This document shows positions 22,867 to 34,446 of a stretch of DNA of 64,000 bases, piece by piece. A program made the translations under genes and the position numbers. The stretch lies in contig LNAC01000743.1 of NCBI GenBank assembly GCA_002007465.1, positions 492,851 through 556,850 on the forward strand. The letters are read 5' to 3'. The notes beneath the pieces are model-generated. The model was not told the DNA's origin, did no database searches, and saw only the letters and a program-made list of their open reading frames with translations. Every line of letters begins with the position of its first letter. Position 1 is the stretch's first letter. The DNA comes from Ailurus styani. Taxonomy: Eukaryota > Chordata > Mammalia > Carnivora > Ailuridae.

Positions 22867-24935
22867 AAATAAATAAAAAAGAAAATAAAAAATGAAATAT
22901 AACAAATAGAAAAATTTAAAAATTTAAAATTAAGGAAAAATTAATCAAGGCTGGCCCTATTTCCACCACAAGCTGATGTTTTGGAGCACTCTTTAATCAG
23001 TAGATTTGGTACATGTGTGGAACCTGTGTTATTTTCCCGAGAGAGAGACTGACTGGCTTGGCTCACAAGCTGCCTTGCTCTTGTAAAGATGTCCCTCCCA
23101 GGTACAGGGAGTGGGGCTTAGTGTAAGTGACTGTAGCCTCCCCAATATGTGCTGTGTTTCTCTCTGAAGTTGGATTGTGCTGGTGGTGGGGAAGAAGGTG
23201 TCTTGGAGAAGGAATATGACATCAACCTTCCCTCTGGTACCCAGGGAGGGAAATTCCTGGACACAGCTGTTCAGGAGGCCCTCTCAAACACAGGACAATC
23301 TCCTGTGTCCCACGTTTTCATCAGATACCTGCTCTTAACCTGTCTGTTCCCATGCTGTCTGTGTGCTTTGCACTACAGATATCATGTTATTTTATCTCTG
23401 GCTAGTGGCTGAGATTCAAATTCTAATATTTAAAGGACCTGGAAAGGTGAGAACCCTCTTGCCTCCTCCAGAGGAGAGGCTCATGGAAATCCCAGCACCA
23501 TCTTGTCCCGGAAAAGCAGTAACACAGTGAGAGCATGGCAGCTAGAGTTTATTATTATACACAGCAAAAACCTGCAACAAGGTTATCTGCCCTTTGTGAG
23601 CCACTCACTCGTTACTATGTTCTGTCTCAGAAAAGCAGTTGCACAGAGTCTTGGCTCTACACTGACAGACAGTGAGAAGCAGCAGCCAGGTTATCTGTAG
23701 TCTTTCCATGTCTCTCCTCTCTGCTGTACCAGAAAAACAGCTGCTCAGCATGCACACAGTGGTTTAAGCCTATTGTGGTTCACAGCGGAAAGCTGCCACA
23801 AGGGTATCTGCTCTTTGCCTACACCTCTGTTCCCACTCTTAAGTGCCACTCAGAGGCTCCCAGTTGATCTCTTGTCCTTAGAGAAGCAAAATATGCTCTT
23901 CCACAAGTATCCCAGGAAGGGGGCCAGTCTCTCTCAGTGCAATCCAGGGGATATCCTCATCATGGTCTTCTTGGCCCATCAGCTCTCCTCCCTCTGATTC
24001 ATAGCTCCAAATCTTGAACCTGCCAAGTTTTTTCTGTCCCACTGTGCGTACTGTTTTCTTAATACTCAGATTGTATTTCTAGTTGTTCAAAATAGCTAGA
24101 CGTTGAAATAGCTTTGTTCAAGGCATGAGGCAAGCTCACTGTCCCTCTATTATGCTGCCATCTTAACTCTTTCCTCTCTGAAACTCTTTAAAAGATATAT
24201 TTAAATACCCAGAATCTTAAAATAAAATTTCATCATGACTAGCACCATTTTATTATGAATTCTGGAGGAAGGATGCAACCTAAAACATTATAATTCTACA
24301 AAAGTATTTTTTTATTTGATATAATTTCATTTTTTATTTTGTTAATTTTTACTACATATAACGTATTATTTGCCCCAGGGGCACAGGCCTGTGAATCATC
24401 AGGCTTACAAATTCCACAGTACTCAGCATAGCACAAACCCTCACCAATGTCCTTAATGCAGTCATCCTATGCCTACCACCCACCCCCCAGTAACCCTCAG
24501 TTTGTTTCGTGAGATTGAGAGTCTCATGGTTTGTCTCCTTCCTGATCCAATCTTGTTTCATTTGTTCCCTGCCTACCCCCCACAATGTCCCGCCCTGACC
24601 CTCACATTCCTCATATCAAAGCGATCATATAATTGTCTTTCTCTGATTGACTTATTTCTCTTAGCATAAAACCCTCTAGTTCCATCCACGTCATTGCAAT
24701 CAACAAGATTTATTTTGGTGGTGGCATAGTATTCCATTGCATATATATACTGCTTCTTCGTTATCCATTCATTATTGATGGACATCTAGGTTCTTCTCAT
24801 AGTTTGGCTATTGTGGACATTGCTGCTATAAATGCTCAGGTGCACGTGCCCCTGAGGATCACTACCTTTGTATCTTTAGGGAAAATACCCAGTAGTGTGA
24901 CTTCTGGGTCGTAGGGTAGCTCTATTTTCAACAAT

Positions 24936-25907
24936 TTAAGGAACCTCCATACTGTTTTTCAGAATGGCTGCACTAGATTGCATCACCACCAACAGTGTAG
25001 GGGGGGTTCCCCTTTCTCCGCATCCTCGCCAACATCTGTCACTTCCTGACTTGTTAATTTTGGCCATTCTGACTGGTATGAGGTAGTATCTCACTGCGGT
25101 TTTGATTTGTATTTCCCTGATGCCGAGTGATGTTGAGCACTTTTTCATGTGTCTGTTGCCTATTTGGAAGTCTTCTTTGCCAAAATGTCTGTTCATGTCT
25201 TCTGCGCATTTCTTGATTGGGTTATTTGTTCTTTGGGTGTTGAGTTTGATAAGCTCTTTATAGATTTTGGATACTAGCCCTTTACCTGCTATGTCATTTG
25301 CAAATATCGTTTCCCATTCTATCAGTTCTCTTTTGGTTTTGTTGACTGTTTCCTTTGCTGTGCAAAAGCTTTTGATCTTGATGTAGTCCCAATAGTTCAT
25401 TTTTGCCCTTGCTTCCCTTGCCTTTGGTGATGTTTCCAGGAAGAAGTTGCTATGGCTGAGGTCGAAGAGGTTGTTGCCTGTGTTCTCCTCAAGGATTTTG
25501 ATGGATTCCTGTCTCACACTGAGGTCTTTCATCCATTTTGAGTCTATTTTTGTGTGTGGTGTAAGGAAATGATCCAGTTTCATTTTTCTGCATGTGGCTG
25601 TCCAATTTTCCCAACACCATTTGTTGAAGAGACTGTCTTTGTTCCATTGGACATTCTTTCCTGCTTTGTCGAAGATTAGTTGATCATAGAATTGAGGGGC
25701 TCTCATTTCTGGGCTCTCTATTCTGTTCCATTGATCTATTTGTCTGTTTTTGTGCCAGTACCATACTCTCTTGATGATGACAGCTTTGTAATAGAGCTTG
25801 AATTCTTGAATTGTGATACCACCAAGGTTGGTTTTCTTTTTCAACATTCCTTTTGCTATTCGGGGTCTTTTCTGGTTCCATATAAATTTTAGGATTATTT
25901 GTTCCAT
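24936..25907 (-). pseudogene. L1 ORF2 C-terminal domain, long open remnant
   Basis: An uninterrupted 323-codon stretch of ORF2p C-terminus. Recognisable segments are [54 protein letters not shown] and [13 protein letters not shown]. The zinc-knuckle segment near 24990-25050 is only partly preserved. It is a fossil: the RT core upstream is deleted and no start is present. Confidence 0.9.
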
Positions 25908-26715
25908 TTCCTTGGAAAAAATTGATCGTATTTAGAAACGGATTGCTTTAAATGTGTAGATTGTTCTAGGTAGCATAGACATTTTCATAATATTTGTTCT
26001 ACCCATCCATGGGCATGGAACATTTTTCCATTTCTTTGTGTCTTCCTCAATTTCTTTCATGAGTACTTTATAGTTTTCTGAGTACAGATTCTTTGATTCT
26101 TTGTTTAGGTTTATTCCTAAGTATCTTATGGTTTTGGGTGCACTTGAGAAGAATGTGTATTTTGTTGTTTTGAGATGGAATGTTGTAAATATATCTGTGA
26201 CTTCCAACTGATCCAGGGTGTCATTTAAAGCCTTTTTTTTTTCTTATCGATCTTTTGTTTAGATGATCTGTGTATTTCAGTAAGGGGGATTTTAAAATCC
26301 CCTACTATTATTCTATTACTGTTGATGTATTTCACTGATTCTGGCATTTATCGGTTATATAATAGTCTGCTCCCATGTTAGGCTCATAAATATTTAAAAT
26401 TGTTAGATCTTGTTGGACAGTACCTTTAAGTATGATATAGTGTCCTTCCTCATCTCTTATTATAGTCTTTGGCTTAAAATCTAATTATCTGATATAAGGA
26501 TTGCCAACCCAGCCTTATTTCGATGTCCATTAACATGCTAAATTGTTTTGTACCCCCACACTTTAAATTTGGAGGTGTCTCTGGCTCTAAAATGAGTTTC
26601 TTGTAGACAGCACATCAATGGGTCTTGGTTTTTTATCCATTCTGATTCCCTGCATCTTTTTATTAAAGCATTTAGCCCATTTACATTTAGGGTAACTATT
26701 GAAAGATATGACCTT

Positions 26716-26932
26716 GGGCGCCTGGGTGGCTCAGTGGGTTAATGCCTCTGCTTTCGGCTCAGGTCATGATCTCAGGGTCCTGGATCTCTCTCCCTCTGTG
26801 AAATAAATAAATAAAATCTTTAAAAAAAAAAAGATGAATTAAAAAAAAAACTCTGCCTCCTTGTGATCTCTCTCCCTCTGTGAAATAAATAAATAAAATC
26901 TTTAAAAAAAAAAAGATGAATTAAAAAAAAAA
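26716..26932 (+). mobile_element. CAN-SINE with internal deletion and duplicated tail
   Basis: The TSD GAAAGATATGACCTT is at 26701-26715 and 26933-26947. The head and A/B-box region run normally to GGGTCCTGG (about 26782). The body then jumps straight to the tail. A 68-bp tail unit (GATCTCTCTCCCTCTGTGAA ... poly-A) occurs twice, identically, at 26783-26850 and 26865-26932. The units are separated by a 14-bp piece of SINE body (CTCTGCCTCCTTGT). Confidence 0.92.
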
Positions 26933-27778
26933 GAAAGATATGACCTTAGTATCACTGTATTGCCTGTAAGGTGACTGTTACTGTATGTTGTCTCTGTTCC
27001 TTTCTGGTCTGTTACTTTTAGGCTTTCTCTTTGCTTAGAAGACCCCTTTCAATATTTCCTGTAGGGCTGGCTTGGTATTTGCAATTTTTTTAAATTTTTG
27101 TTTGTCCTGCAATATTTTTAATCTCTCCTATTTTGAGTGACAGCTTAGCTGGATATAGTATTCTTGGCTGCATATTCTTCTCATTTGGTGCTCTGAATAT
27201 ATCATGGCAGTCCTTTCTGTCCTGCCAGGTCTCTGTGGATAGGTCTCCTGTCAATCTAATATATTTACTGTTGTATCTTACAGACCTGTTGTCCCAAGCT
27301 CCTTTCAGGATTTTCTCTTTCTCACTAAGACTTGTAAGTTTTACTATTAGATGATGGGGTGTGGACCTATTTTTATTGATTTTGAGGGGGGTTCTCTGTG
27401 CCTTTTTGATTTTGATGCCTGTTCCTTTTACCAAATTAAGGAAATTGTCTACCATAGTTTGCTCCAATGCACCTTCTGTGCCTCTTTCTCCTTCTTCTTA
27501 TTCTGGATCCCAATTATTATAATATTGTTTCATCTTATGGTATCACTTATCTTTCAAATTCTCCCCTCATGGTCCAGTAGTTGTTTGTCTCTCTTTTGCT
27601 CAGCTTCTTTATTCTCCATCATTTTGTCTTCTATATCACTAATTATCTTTTTTGCTTCATTTATCCAACAGTAAGAGCCTCCATTTTTAATTGCACCTCA
27701 TTAATAACTTTTTTGATTTCAACTTGGATAGATTTTAGTTCTTTTATTTCTCCAGAAAAGGATGTACAAAGTATTTTA

Positions 27779-28184
27779 TAACACAAGTGAGAATGGATAA
27801 AAAATGATGCAAAGAGCCCTAGGGAGTTACAAGGTGGGTTATTTATATATCTTTTAAATATCTTGCTGACTGATTACCAATTTGTAAAATACCAATCTGA
27901 AGTTAATTAAAATTTATAAAATTATTTGTCATATTAAATGACTATATAAGATTATTAAAATGTTTTAAAATTGCATTTAATTTTCAGTGATTTACTTACA
28001 GTTTTTCTCATGTTGGAAGAGAATTAAAATATAGTGTATTAACCTATTCAACTTTTTGCTTATTAAATCTCGAATAATTAAAATCTCTCTTCCTGGTTCA
28101 TTGTTGATCCTTAGTTTAAAGGAAATAAGTGATGAAATGTTACATACTGCTAAAAAAATATGCAGTACTTACTGGGGATCCATT
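27779..28184. other. Unique AT-rich sequence, no gene seen
   Basis: No repeat or gene was recognised. Confidence 0.6.
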
Positions 28185-28500
28185 GTGCTGTAGTAGAAAC
28201 AGTACAAGACTTTGAGTCAAGGGTAATGTGTTTTAAATCCTGTCTTAGTCACTTAATTAAAAATTAAAAATGGACCAGTTTTCTTTGAATGACTTACGTA
28301 TTTTTTAACCTTTCTCACTTTTAATTTTTTTTTTACAGTTCTAATGCTTTAGGTTGTATGCTTCTCCCAGAATTTACTTATTTAAACTCTTGACTTTCAA
28401 TTTTCTCATCCATTACATTAGGGAAAAAAACATACTTTACAGAGTTGCTCTAATAATTAAATAATATATCACAAAATATGCCAAATGCTGAATTTTGGTA
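28185..28500 (+). mobile_element. Ancient MIR SINE
   Basis: Order and spacing match MIR: AGTACAAGACTTTGAGTCAA, then TTTTAAATCCTGTCTTAGTC, the conserved core in a weak form, and finally the 3' part ACAGAGTTGCTCTAATAATT with AAATGCTGAA. High divergence fits its age. Confidence 0.55.
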
Positions 28501-29935
28501 TGAAGTTTTTTCTTAACAAATATTAATCTTTTATTGAAAGGTCAGACTACATGTTGAGTAGTACGTCACAAAGTAACACACATACACACACAGTGTATTT
28601 GCATATTTAAATTGTATTTATTTTGTCCATGTATTAATGCATGCTTATAAATTTGTAGGGAATACTAAGCATGTAGAAAACAGTAAAATATTAAGAATAA
28701 CATCTTAGGCGTAGGAGGAGGGGAAGGATGGCTGAGGAGTAGAAGACCCTTTTTCAACCAGTCCTCTTAATTGAGCTAAATCCCCACCAGAGCACTCCGA
28801 ACACCCATGAAGCCAGCTTGTTATGTAACATTGTACACTTCTGGATCTCTATAGGGGCAGAGGATCATCAGTGGAGAGGTACAGAGGTGTTGGGAGTGCA
28901 CAGACTGATATTGGAGGATAAACAGAACGGGGGAGGGAGCCACCAGAAGTAACCCATTGGAAAGTAATACCCCCATAAAAAAGTGCCCTGTGCTTGGGGA
29001 ACAGCATTAACTTGGAGACTGGTTAACGGCACTCGAAAAGAAAAATCAGACTTAAGTGGCAATTCTTGGATCCGGTAGCCACAGGAGCAGACCTAAGCCC
29101 ACGGTCGCAGGATGGCCACAGCCAATGACCACCCATGCCTGAAAGAGCCCAGCATGGGCTCCAGTAGGCAATCCTTAGGTCCACGTCCATCTGCTGCCTG
29201 CACCACCACCAGGGTTGAGTGCACCCCCCCACCCACCTTGCCTCAGAGAGTCTGGCTTGGGCTCTAGATGGTGGTCCCTAGGTCTGAGGCCATCTGCTGC
29301 CTTTTCCACAACTGGGCCTGAGTGCACCTGGCATGGGCGTGGGTACCAGACAGCAGTCGCAGGAATGGCTGTCACTACAAGAAATATTAAGGAGGGTTCT
29401 ACAAAAGGTGAGAGACCCCAAGAGTAATATAGAACAGAACTTTACAGAGACAATCTATAGAAACAAGGACTTCACAGGCAACATGATGACAGTAAAAATG
29501 TATCTTTCAATAATCACTCTCAATGTGAATGGCCTAAATGCTCCCATAAAATGACACAGGGTTGCAGACTGGATAAAACGACAGGACCTGTCCATATGCT
29601 GTCTACAAGAGATGCATTTTGCACCTAAGGATAAATCCGAACTGTAAGTGAGGGGACAGAAAACCATCTTTCATGCTAACAGGACTCAAAAGAAAGCTTG
29701 GGTAGTGATTCTCATATCAGATAAGTTAGATTTTAAGCTGAAGACTGCAGTCAGACATATAGAAGGACACTACACCATTCTTAAATGGTCTATCCACCAA
29801 GAACATCTAACAATTGTAAATATTTATGCCTCCAACATGGAGCAGCCAACTACATAAGTCAACTGTTAATCAAAATAAAGAGACTTATTGATAAGAGTAC
29901 TTTAATTATAAGAGATCTTACCATATCACTCTCAG

Positions 29936-30130
29936 AGGCGCCTGGGTGGCTCAGTCTTTAAATGTCTGCCTTTGGCTCAGGTCATGATCCCAGGGTCCTG
30001 GGATTGAGCCCCACATCAGGCTCACTGTTCAGCGGGAAACCTCCTTCTTCCTCTCCCACTCCCCTGCTTGTGTTCCCTCTCAAGCTGTGTCTCTCTATGT
30101 CAAATAAAAGAATAAAATCTTTTTAAAAAA
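29936..30130 (+). mobile_element. CAN-SINE in L1 endonuclease region
   Basis: Older head variant (GTGGCTCAGTCTTTAAATGT) and tail AAATAAAAGAATAAAATCTTT. TSDs ATATCACTCTCAG (29923-29935) and ATAACACTCTCAG (30131-30143), 12 of 13. Confidence 0.93.
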
Positions 30131-30554
30131 ATAACACTCTCAGCAACAGGCAGATCAACTAAGCAGAAAATCAACAAGAAACAAGATCTTTGAATGACAC
30201 ATTGGACCAGATGGACCTCATAGGTATATACAGAAAATTCCACCCTAAAACAGCAAAACATTCATTCTTCTCAAGTGCATACGGAACTTTCTCAGAATAG
30301 ACCACATACTGGATCACAAATCAGGTCTCCACCAGTACCAAAAGACTGAGATTATTCCCTGCATATTCTCAGACCACAAAGCTTTGAAACTGGAACCCAA
30401 TCACAAGAAAACATTTGGATGGCATTCAAACACTTGGAAGATAAAGACCATCCTGCTCAAGAATGTTTGGCTCAACCAGGAAATCAATGAAAAACTTAAA
30501 CAATTCATGGAAACCAAAGAGAATGAATACACATCTGTTAAAAACCTATGGAAG

Positions 30555-30702
30555 GGGCGCCTGGGTGGCTCAGTGGGTTAAAGCCTCTGTCTTCAGGTCA
30601 GGTCATGATCTCAGAGTCCTGGGATCGAGCTCCACATCGGGCTGCCTGCTCAGCAGGGAGCCTGCTTCCTTCTCTCTCTCTGCCTGCTTCTTTGCCTGCT
30701 TG

Positions 30703-30760
<58 letters not shown>

Positions 30761-30790
30761 GTCAAATAAACAAATAAAGAAATCTTAAAA
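30555..30790 (+). mobile_element. CAN-SINE with expanded (CT)n
   Basis: The SINE head begins GGGGCGCCTGGGTGGCTCAG. The usual short CT-rich region has grown into a perfect (CT)n run at about 30706-30754. The flanks AAAACCTATGGAA (30541-30553) and AAAATGTATGGGA (30791-30803) are probable TSDs with three differences. Confidence 0.9.
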
Positions 30791-30868
30791 AAAATGTATG
30801 GGATACAGCAAAGGTGGTCCTAAGGGGGAAATACATAACTGTCCAAGCCTCACTCAAGAAAAAAAAAT

Positions 30869-32955
30869 CCTTTACCACTTGGGTTAGGTTAATTCCAAGG
30901 TATCCTATGGTTTTTGGTGCTATTGTAAATGGAATCAATTCTCTAATTGCCCTTTCTACAGTTTCATTTTTTGTTTATAACGAAGCAACTGATTTTTGTG
31001 CATTGGTTTTGTATCCTGTCACATTACTAAATTGCTGTATGGTTCTAGTACTTTGGGTGTGGGTTCTTTTGGGTTTTCCTTATAAAGTATCATGTCATCT
31101 GCTAAGAGAGAGAGTTTGACTTCTTCTTTGCCAATTTGAGTACCTTTTATTTCTTCTTGTTTTCTGATTGCTGTTGCTAGGACTTCTAGCACAATGTTGA
31201 ACAATAGTGGTGAGAGTGGGCATCTTTATCGTGTTCCTGATATCAATGGGAAGACTCTCAGCTTTTCCCCATTGAGAATGTTGAGAATGATATTTGCTGT
31301 GGGTTTTTCATAGATGGATTTTATGAAGTTGAAGAATGTTCCCTCTATCCCTACACTGTGAAGAGTTTTAATCAGAAAAGGAGGCTGTATTTTGTCAAAT
31401 GTTTTCTCTGCATCTATTGAGAGGACAATGTGGTTCTTCTCTCTTCTTTTATAAATGTGTTCTATCACATTGATTGATTTGCAAATGTTGAACCACCCTT
31501 GCGTCCCAGGATAAAGCCCACCTGGTCGTGGTGGATAAACTTTTGAATGTACTGTTGGATCCTATTAGCTAGGATCTTATTAAGAATCTTGGCATCTATA
31601 TTCATCAGGGATATTGGTCTGAAATTGTCCTTCTTGATGGGTTCCTTGCAAGGTTTGGGAATCAAGGTTATGCTGGCCTCACAGAAAGAGTCTGAAAGTT
31701 TTCCTTCTATTTCTATTTTCTGAAAGAGTTTCACGAGAATAGGTATTATTCCTTCCTTGTATGTTTGAATAATTCCCCATGGAATCTGTCATGTCCTGGA
31801 CTCTTGTTTTGTTTTTTGTTTGTTTTTTTTGGACATTATTGATCACTGCTTCAATCTCATTACTAGTTATTGGTCTATTCAGGTTGTCAGTTTTTTCCTG
31901 TTCAACTCTTGGCAGTTTATAAGTTTCCAGGAATGCATCCATTTCTTCCAGGTTCCTTATCTTATTGGCATATAGCTGTTGATAATAATTTCTGATGATT
32001 GTTTCTATTTCCTTGGTGTTAGTCATGATCTCCCCCCTTTCATTTATAACTATATTAATTTGGGTACTTTCTCTTTTCTTTTGGATAAGTCTTGCCAATG
32101 GCTTATCAATCTTATTAATTCTTTCATAGAACCAGCTTCTAGTTTTGTTGATGTGTTCTACTGTATTTCTGGTTTCTAATTCATTTATATCTGCTATAAC
32201 CTCAATTATTTCCCTTGTTGTCCATGGGTTAGGCTTAATTTGTTGTTGATTCTCCAGTTCTTTAAGGTGTAATGAGAGTTTGTGTATTCGAGATTTTTCT
32301 AGTTTTTTGAGTGAGGCTTTGATTGCTATGTTTTTCCCCCTTAGGACTGCCTTTGCAATATCTCACAGGTTTTGGACTGGTGTCTTTTTGTTGTCATTGG
32401 TTTCCATGAATTGCCTTCTTCTTTGATTTTCTGGTTGACCCAGACATTCTTAAGTAGGATGGTCCATAGCTTCCAAGTGTTTGAATTTCTTCCAAACTTT
32501 TTCTTGTGGTTGAGTTCCAGTTTCAAAGCATTTTGGTTTGAGAACATGCAGGGAATAATTGCATTCTTTTGGTATCAGTGGAGACCTGATATGTGACACA
32601 GTATGTGGTCTATTCTGGTGAAAGTTCCATGGGCATTCGAGAATAATGAGTATTCTGTTGTTTTAGGGTGGAATGTTCTGTATATATCTATGAGTTCCAT
32701 TTGTTCCAGTGTATAATTCAAAGCTATTGTTTCTTGTTGATTTTCTGTTCAGATGATCTGTCTGTTACTGAGAGTGGAGTGTTAAGGTATCCTGCAATTG
32801 ACTTATTCTTATCAATTTGTCTCTTTATTTTGATTAACAGTTGACTTATGTAGTTGTTTGCTCCCATAATGGGGCCATATATATTTACAATTGTTAGACC
32901 TTCTCATTGGATAGACCTTTTAAGAATGGTATAGTGTCCTTCTGTATCTCTGACT
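30869..32955 (-). mobile_element. L1 LINE middle section, tail-to-tail with the preceding L1
   Basis: Minus-strand ORF2 from the region after RT (30869) back to the endonuclease (about 32955). Pieces include the catalytic box [17 protein letters not shown] at about 31075-31125 (FADD-type Asp pair kept), [20 protein letters not shown] near 31340-31400 and [18 protein letters not shown] near 31510-31565. No 3'UTR and no 5' end are present. The endonuclease part repeats, in inverted orientation, sequence of the plus-strand L1 at about 29757-30540. Confidence 0.87.
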
Positions 32956-33055
32956 GTATGTCAGAGATGTATGTCAAATACATATTTGACTAAGGTGGAT
33001 CAGAATTTATTAAATATATCATTCAAATAAAATGTACTTCTTTATTGTTAATTCT

Positions 33056-33257
33056 AAATTTTTTTAAAGATTTTATTTATTTATTTGACACACAGAGAGA
33101 GAGATTACAAGTAGGCAGAGAGGCAGGCAGAGAGAGAGAGGAGGAAGCAGGCTCCCCGAGGAGCAGAGAGCCCGATGCGGGCCTTGATCCCCGGACCCTG
33201 AGATCATGACCTGAGCCGAAGGCAGAGGCTTTAACCCACTGAGACACCCAGGCGCCC
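33056..33257 (-). mobile_element. CAN-SINE, mustelid-type
   Basis: Reverse SINE with AAAGATTTTATTTATTTATT at its tail side and CACCCAGGCGCCC at its head. TSDs TATTGTTAATTCT (33043-33055) and TATGGTTAATTCT (33258-33270), 12 of 13. Confidence 0.95.
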
Positions 33258-33616
33258 TATGGTTAATTCTTACACACCAATATTACGCAACATAGTTAAT
33301 AAACAACTGGAGTAAGAATATTCCCACGGGAGAAAGTTTTCATTATTTCTCTCATGTTTGGACCAGTTTTCACATTTGTTTCATTACGTATTTTGACATT
33401 TCCAAATCCTAGCCTCAAATAACTTAAAGGTGATCCCAGCAGTGGGAATGTCTGGTGCCCCTGCTCTATAACTTTGTTCTTTTTCATACCCTATTGAGAG
33501 AACTTCTTTAGAAGAATTACTTTCCCTTCTCCAAATCATAAGTTGTAGCAATGATAGTAGTGACACTTCCTCTGTTGTTTGTATTGTATATATTTTGAAT
33601 ATGAAAATCAATTTTT

Positions 33617-33812
33617 AAAAAAGATTTTATTTATTTATTTGACAGTGAGAGAGAGACACAGTAAGAGAGGGAACAATAGCAGGCAGAGTGGGAGAGGGAG
33701 AAGCAGGCTTCCTGCAGAGCAGGGAGCCTGATGTGGGACTCAATCCCAGGACCCTGGGACTATGACCTGAGCCAAAGGCAGACACTTAATGACTGAGCCA
33801 CCCAGGCGCCCC
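33617..33812 (-). mobile_element. CAN-SINE, older head variant
   Basis: Reverse SINE. The perfect TSD ATGAAAATCAATTTTT is at 33601-33616 and 33813-33828. The head reads TTAATGACTGAGCCACCCAG in reverse, the arctoid variant without the GGGTTAAAGCC change. Confidence 0.95.
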
Positions 33813-34100
33813 ATGAAAATCAATTTTTTATGTGAGATTATTTAAATGAATTATTAAAATAATTTGAAAAAAAAGAAAAGAAAAAAGAAAATAATTTGGA
33901 TATCTGATATTTCTATGTACAGCTTTTATCAACGTTCCACAGTATTATATATAAAGACTTAGTATTTAAGTTTGTTTTCAGAACCTTTGAATATATTTTA
34001 TTCTTGTATTGCCTATTTTGTATGTCAAAGTCAAAAATACCACACTGTATTTAAATGGAATATTTTTAAAATTATTACAATTAATTGATTGTGTATCTTT

Positions 34101-34289
34101 CTTATTTTTAAGATTTTATTTGTTTCACAGAGGGAGAGAGATCACAAGGAGGCAGAGAGGCAGGCAGAGAGAGGGGGAAGCAGGCTCCCTGCTGAGCAGA
34201 GAGCCCAATGCGGGCCTCGATCCCAGGACCCTGAGATCATGACCTGAGCCAAAAGCAGAGGCTTTAACCCACTGAGCTCCCAGGCGCCC
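34101..34289 (-). mobile_element. CAN-SINE, mustelid-type
   Basis: Reverse SINE. TSDs TGATTGTGTATCTTT (34086-34100) and TGATTGTGTATCTCT (from 34290), 14 of 15. The frame at 34009-34242 reads into the SINE and is not a gene. Confidence 0.94.
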
Positions 34290-34446
34290 TGATTGTGTAT
34301 CTCTTTATGCACTAACATTAACTCCTGCTTTTGCCAAATACAATTATTGAATAAGTAACTGATAGTAATTTATGAACTAATATTTTTCCAAAAGAATCAC
34401 TAAATATCATGAATGATTTTGTTTGACTTAACACCTGTATATTTCT

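Larger units (their letters stand above)
17065..24175 (-). mobile_element. Full-length L1 LINE, older copy
   Basis: Minus-strand element. The poly(T) and 3'UTR start at 17065-17100, ORF2 spans about 17450-21200, ORF1 about 21285-22080, and the 5'UTR runs to about 24175, where the reverse strand reads AAGAGTTAAGATGGCAGCAT. The TSDs CTCTGAAATTCTATAA (17049-17064) and CTCTGAAACTCTTTAA (24176-24191) match at 14 of 16 bases. Without the nested SINE it is about 6.9 kb, so it is complete but decayed. Stops and shifts are more frequent than in the L1 at 5.8-15.1 kb, so it looks older. Confidence 0.92.
24311..27764 (-). mobile_element. L1 LINE, 5'-truncated and internally deleted
   Basis: The minus-strand 3' end lies at about 24311, with the GCCCCAGGGGCACAGGCCTG 3'UTR segment at 24372-24391. 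The ORF2 C-terminal domain is at 24600-26140, and an abrupt join near 26142-26146 leads into the endonuclease region. ORF1 is at about 27045-27764, where the element stops. The TSDs TACAAAAGTATTTT (24297-24310) and TACAAAGTATTTTA (27765-27778) agree except for a 1-base slip. A SINE is nested at 26716-26932. Compared with the L1 at 17-24 kb, about 1.67 kb of ORF2 is missing at the join. Confidence 0.88.
28705..30868 (+). mobile_element. L1 LINE 5' half, ORF1 largely deleted
   Basis: The 5' end lies near GGAAGGATGGCTGAGGAGTA (28723-28742). The 5'UTR runs to about 29370, then jumps to the last codons of ORF1 (LQEILRRVLQK, 29376-29408), so nearly all of ORF1 is missing. The ORF2 endonuclease starts near 29484 (ITLNVNGLNAPIK at 29514-29552) and is followed to about 30868, with two nested SINEs. 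The element then meets an antisense L1 piece. It has no 3'UTR or poly(A) of its own. Confidence 0.85.

Noticed and set aside
23149..23997. Several adjacent open frames in a GC-richer stretch as exons
   Set aside because: The stretch is the 5'UTR of the full-length minus-strand L1. The frames lack homology and splice signals.
29023..29427. Overlapping open frames at 29.0-29.4 kb as a coding exon
   Set aside because: This is L1 5'UTR. The apparent frames come from its GC-rich, stop-poor composition.
28705..32955. Twin priming as the explanation for this inverted L1
   Set aside because: Twin priming puts the inverted part at the 5' side and a poly(A) at the 3' side. Here both halves point inwards and no poly(A) exists.
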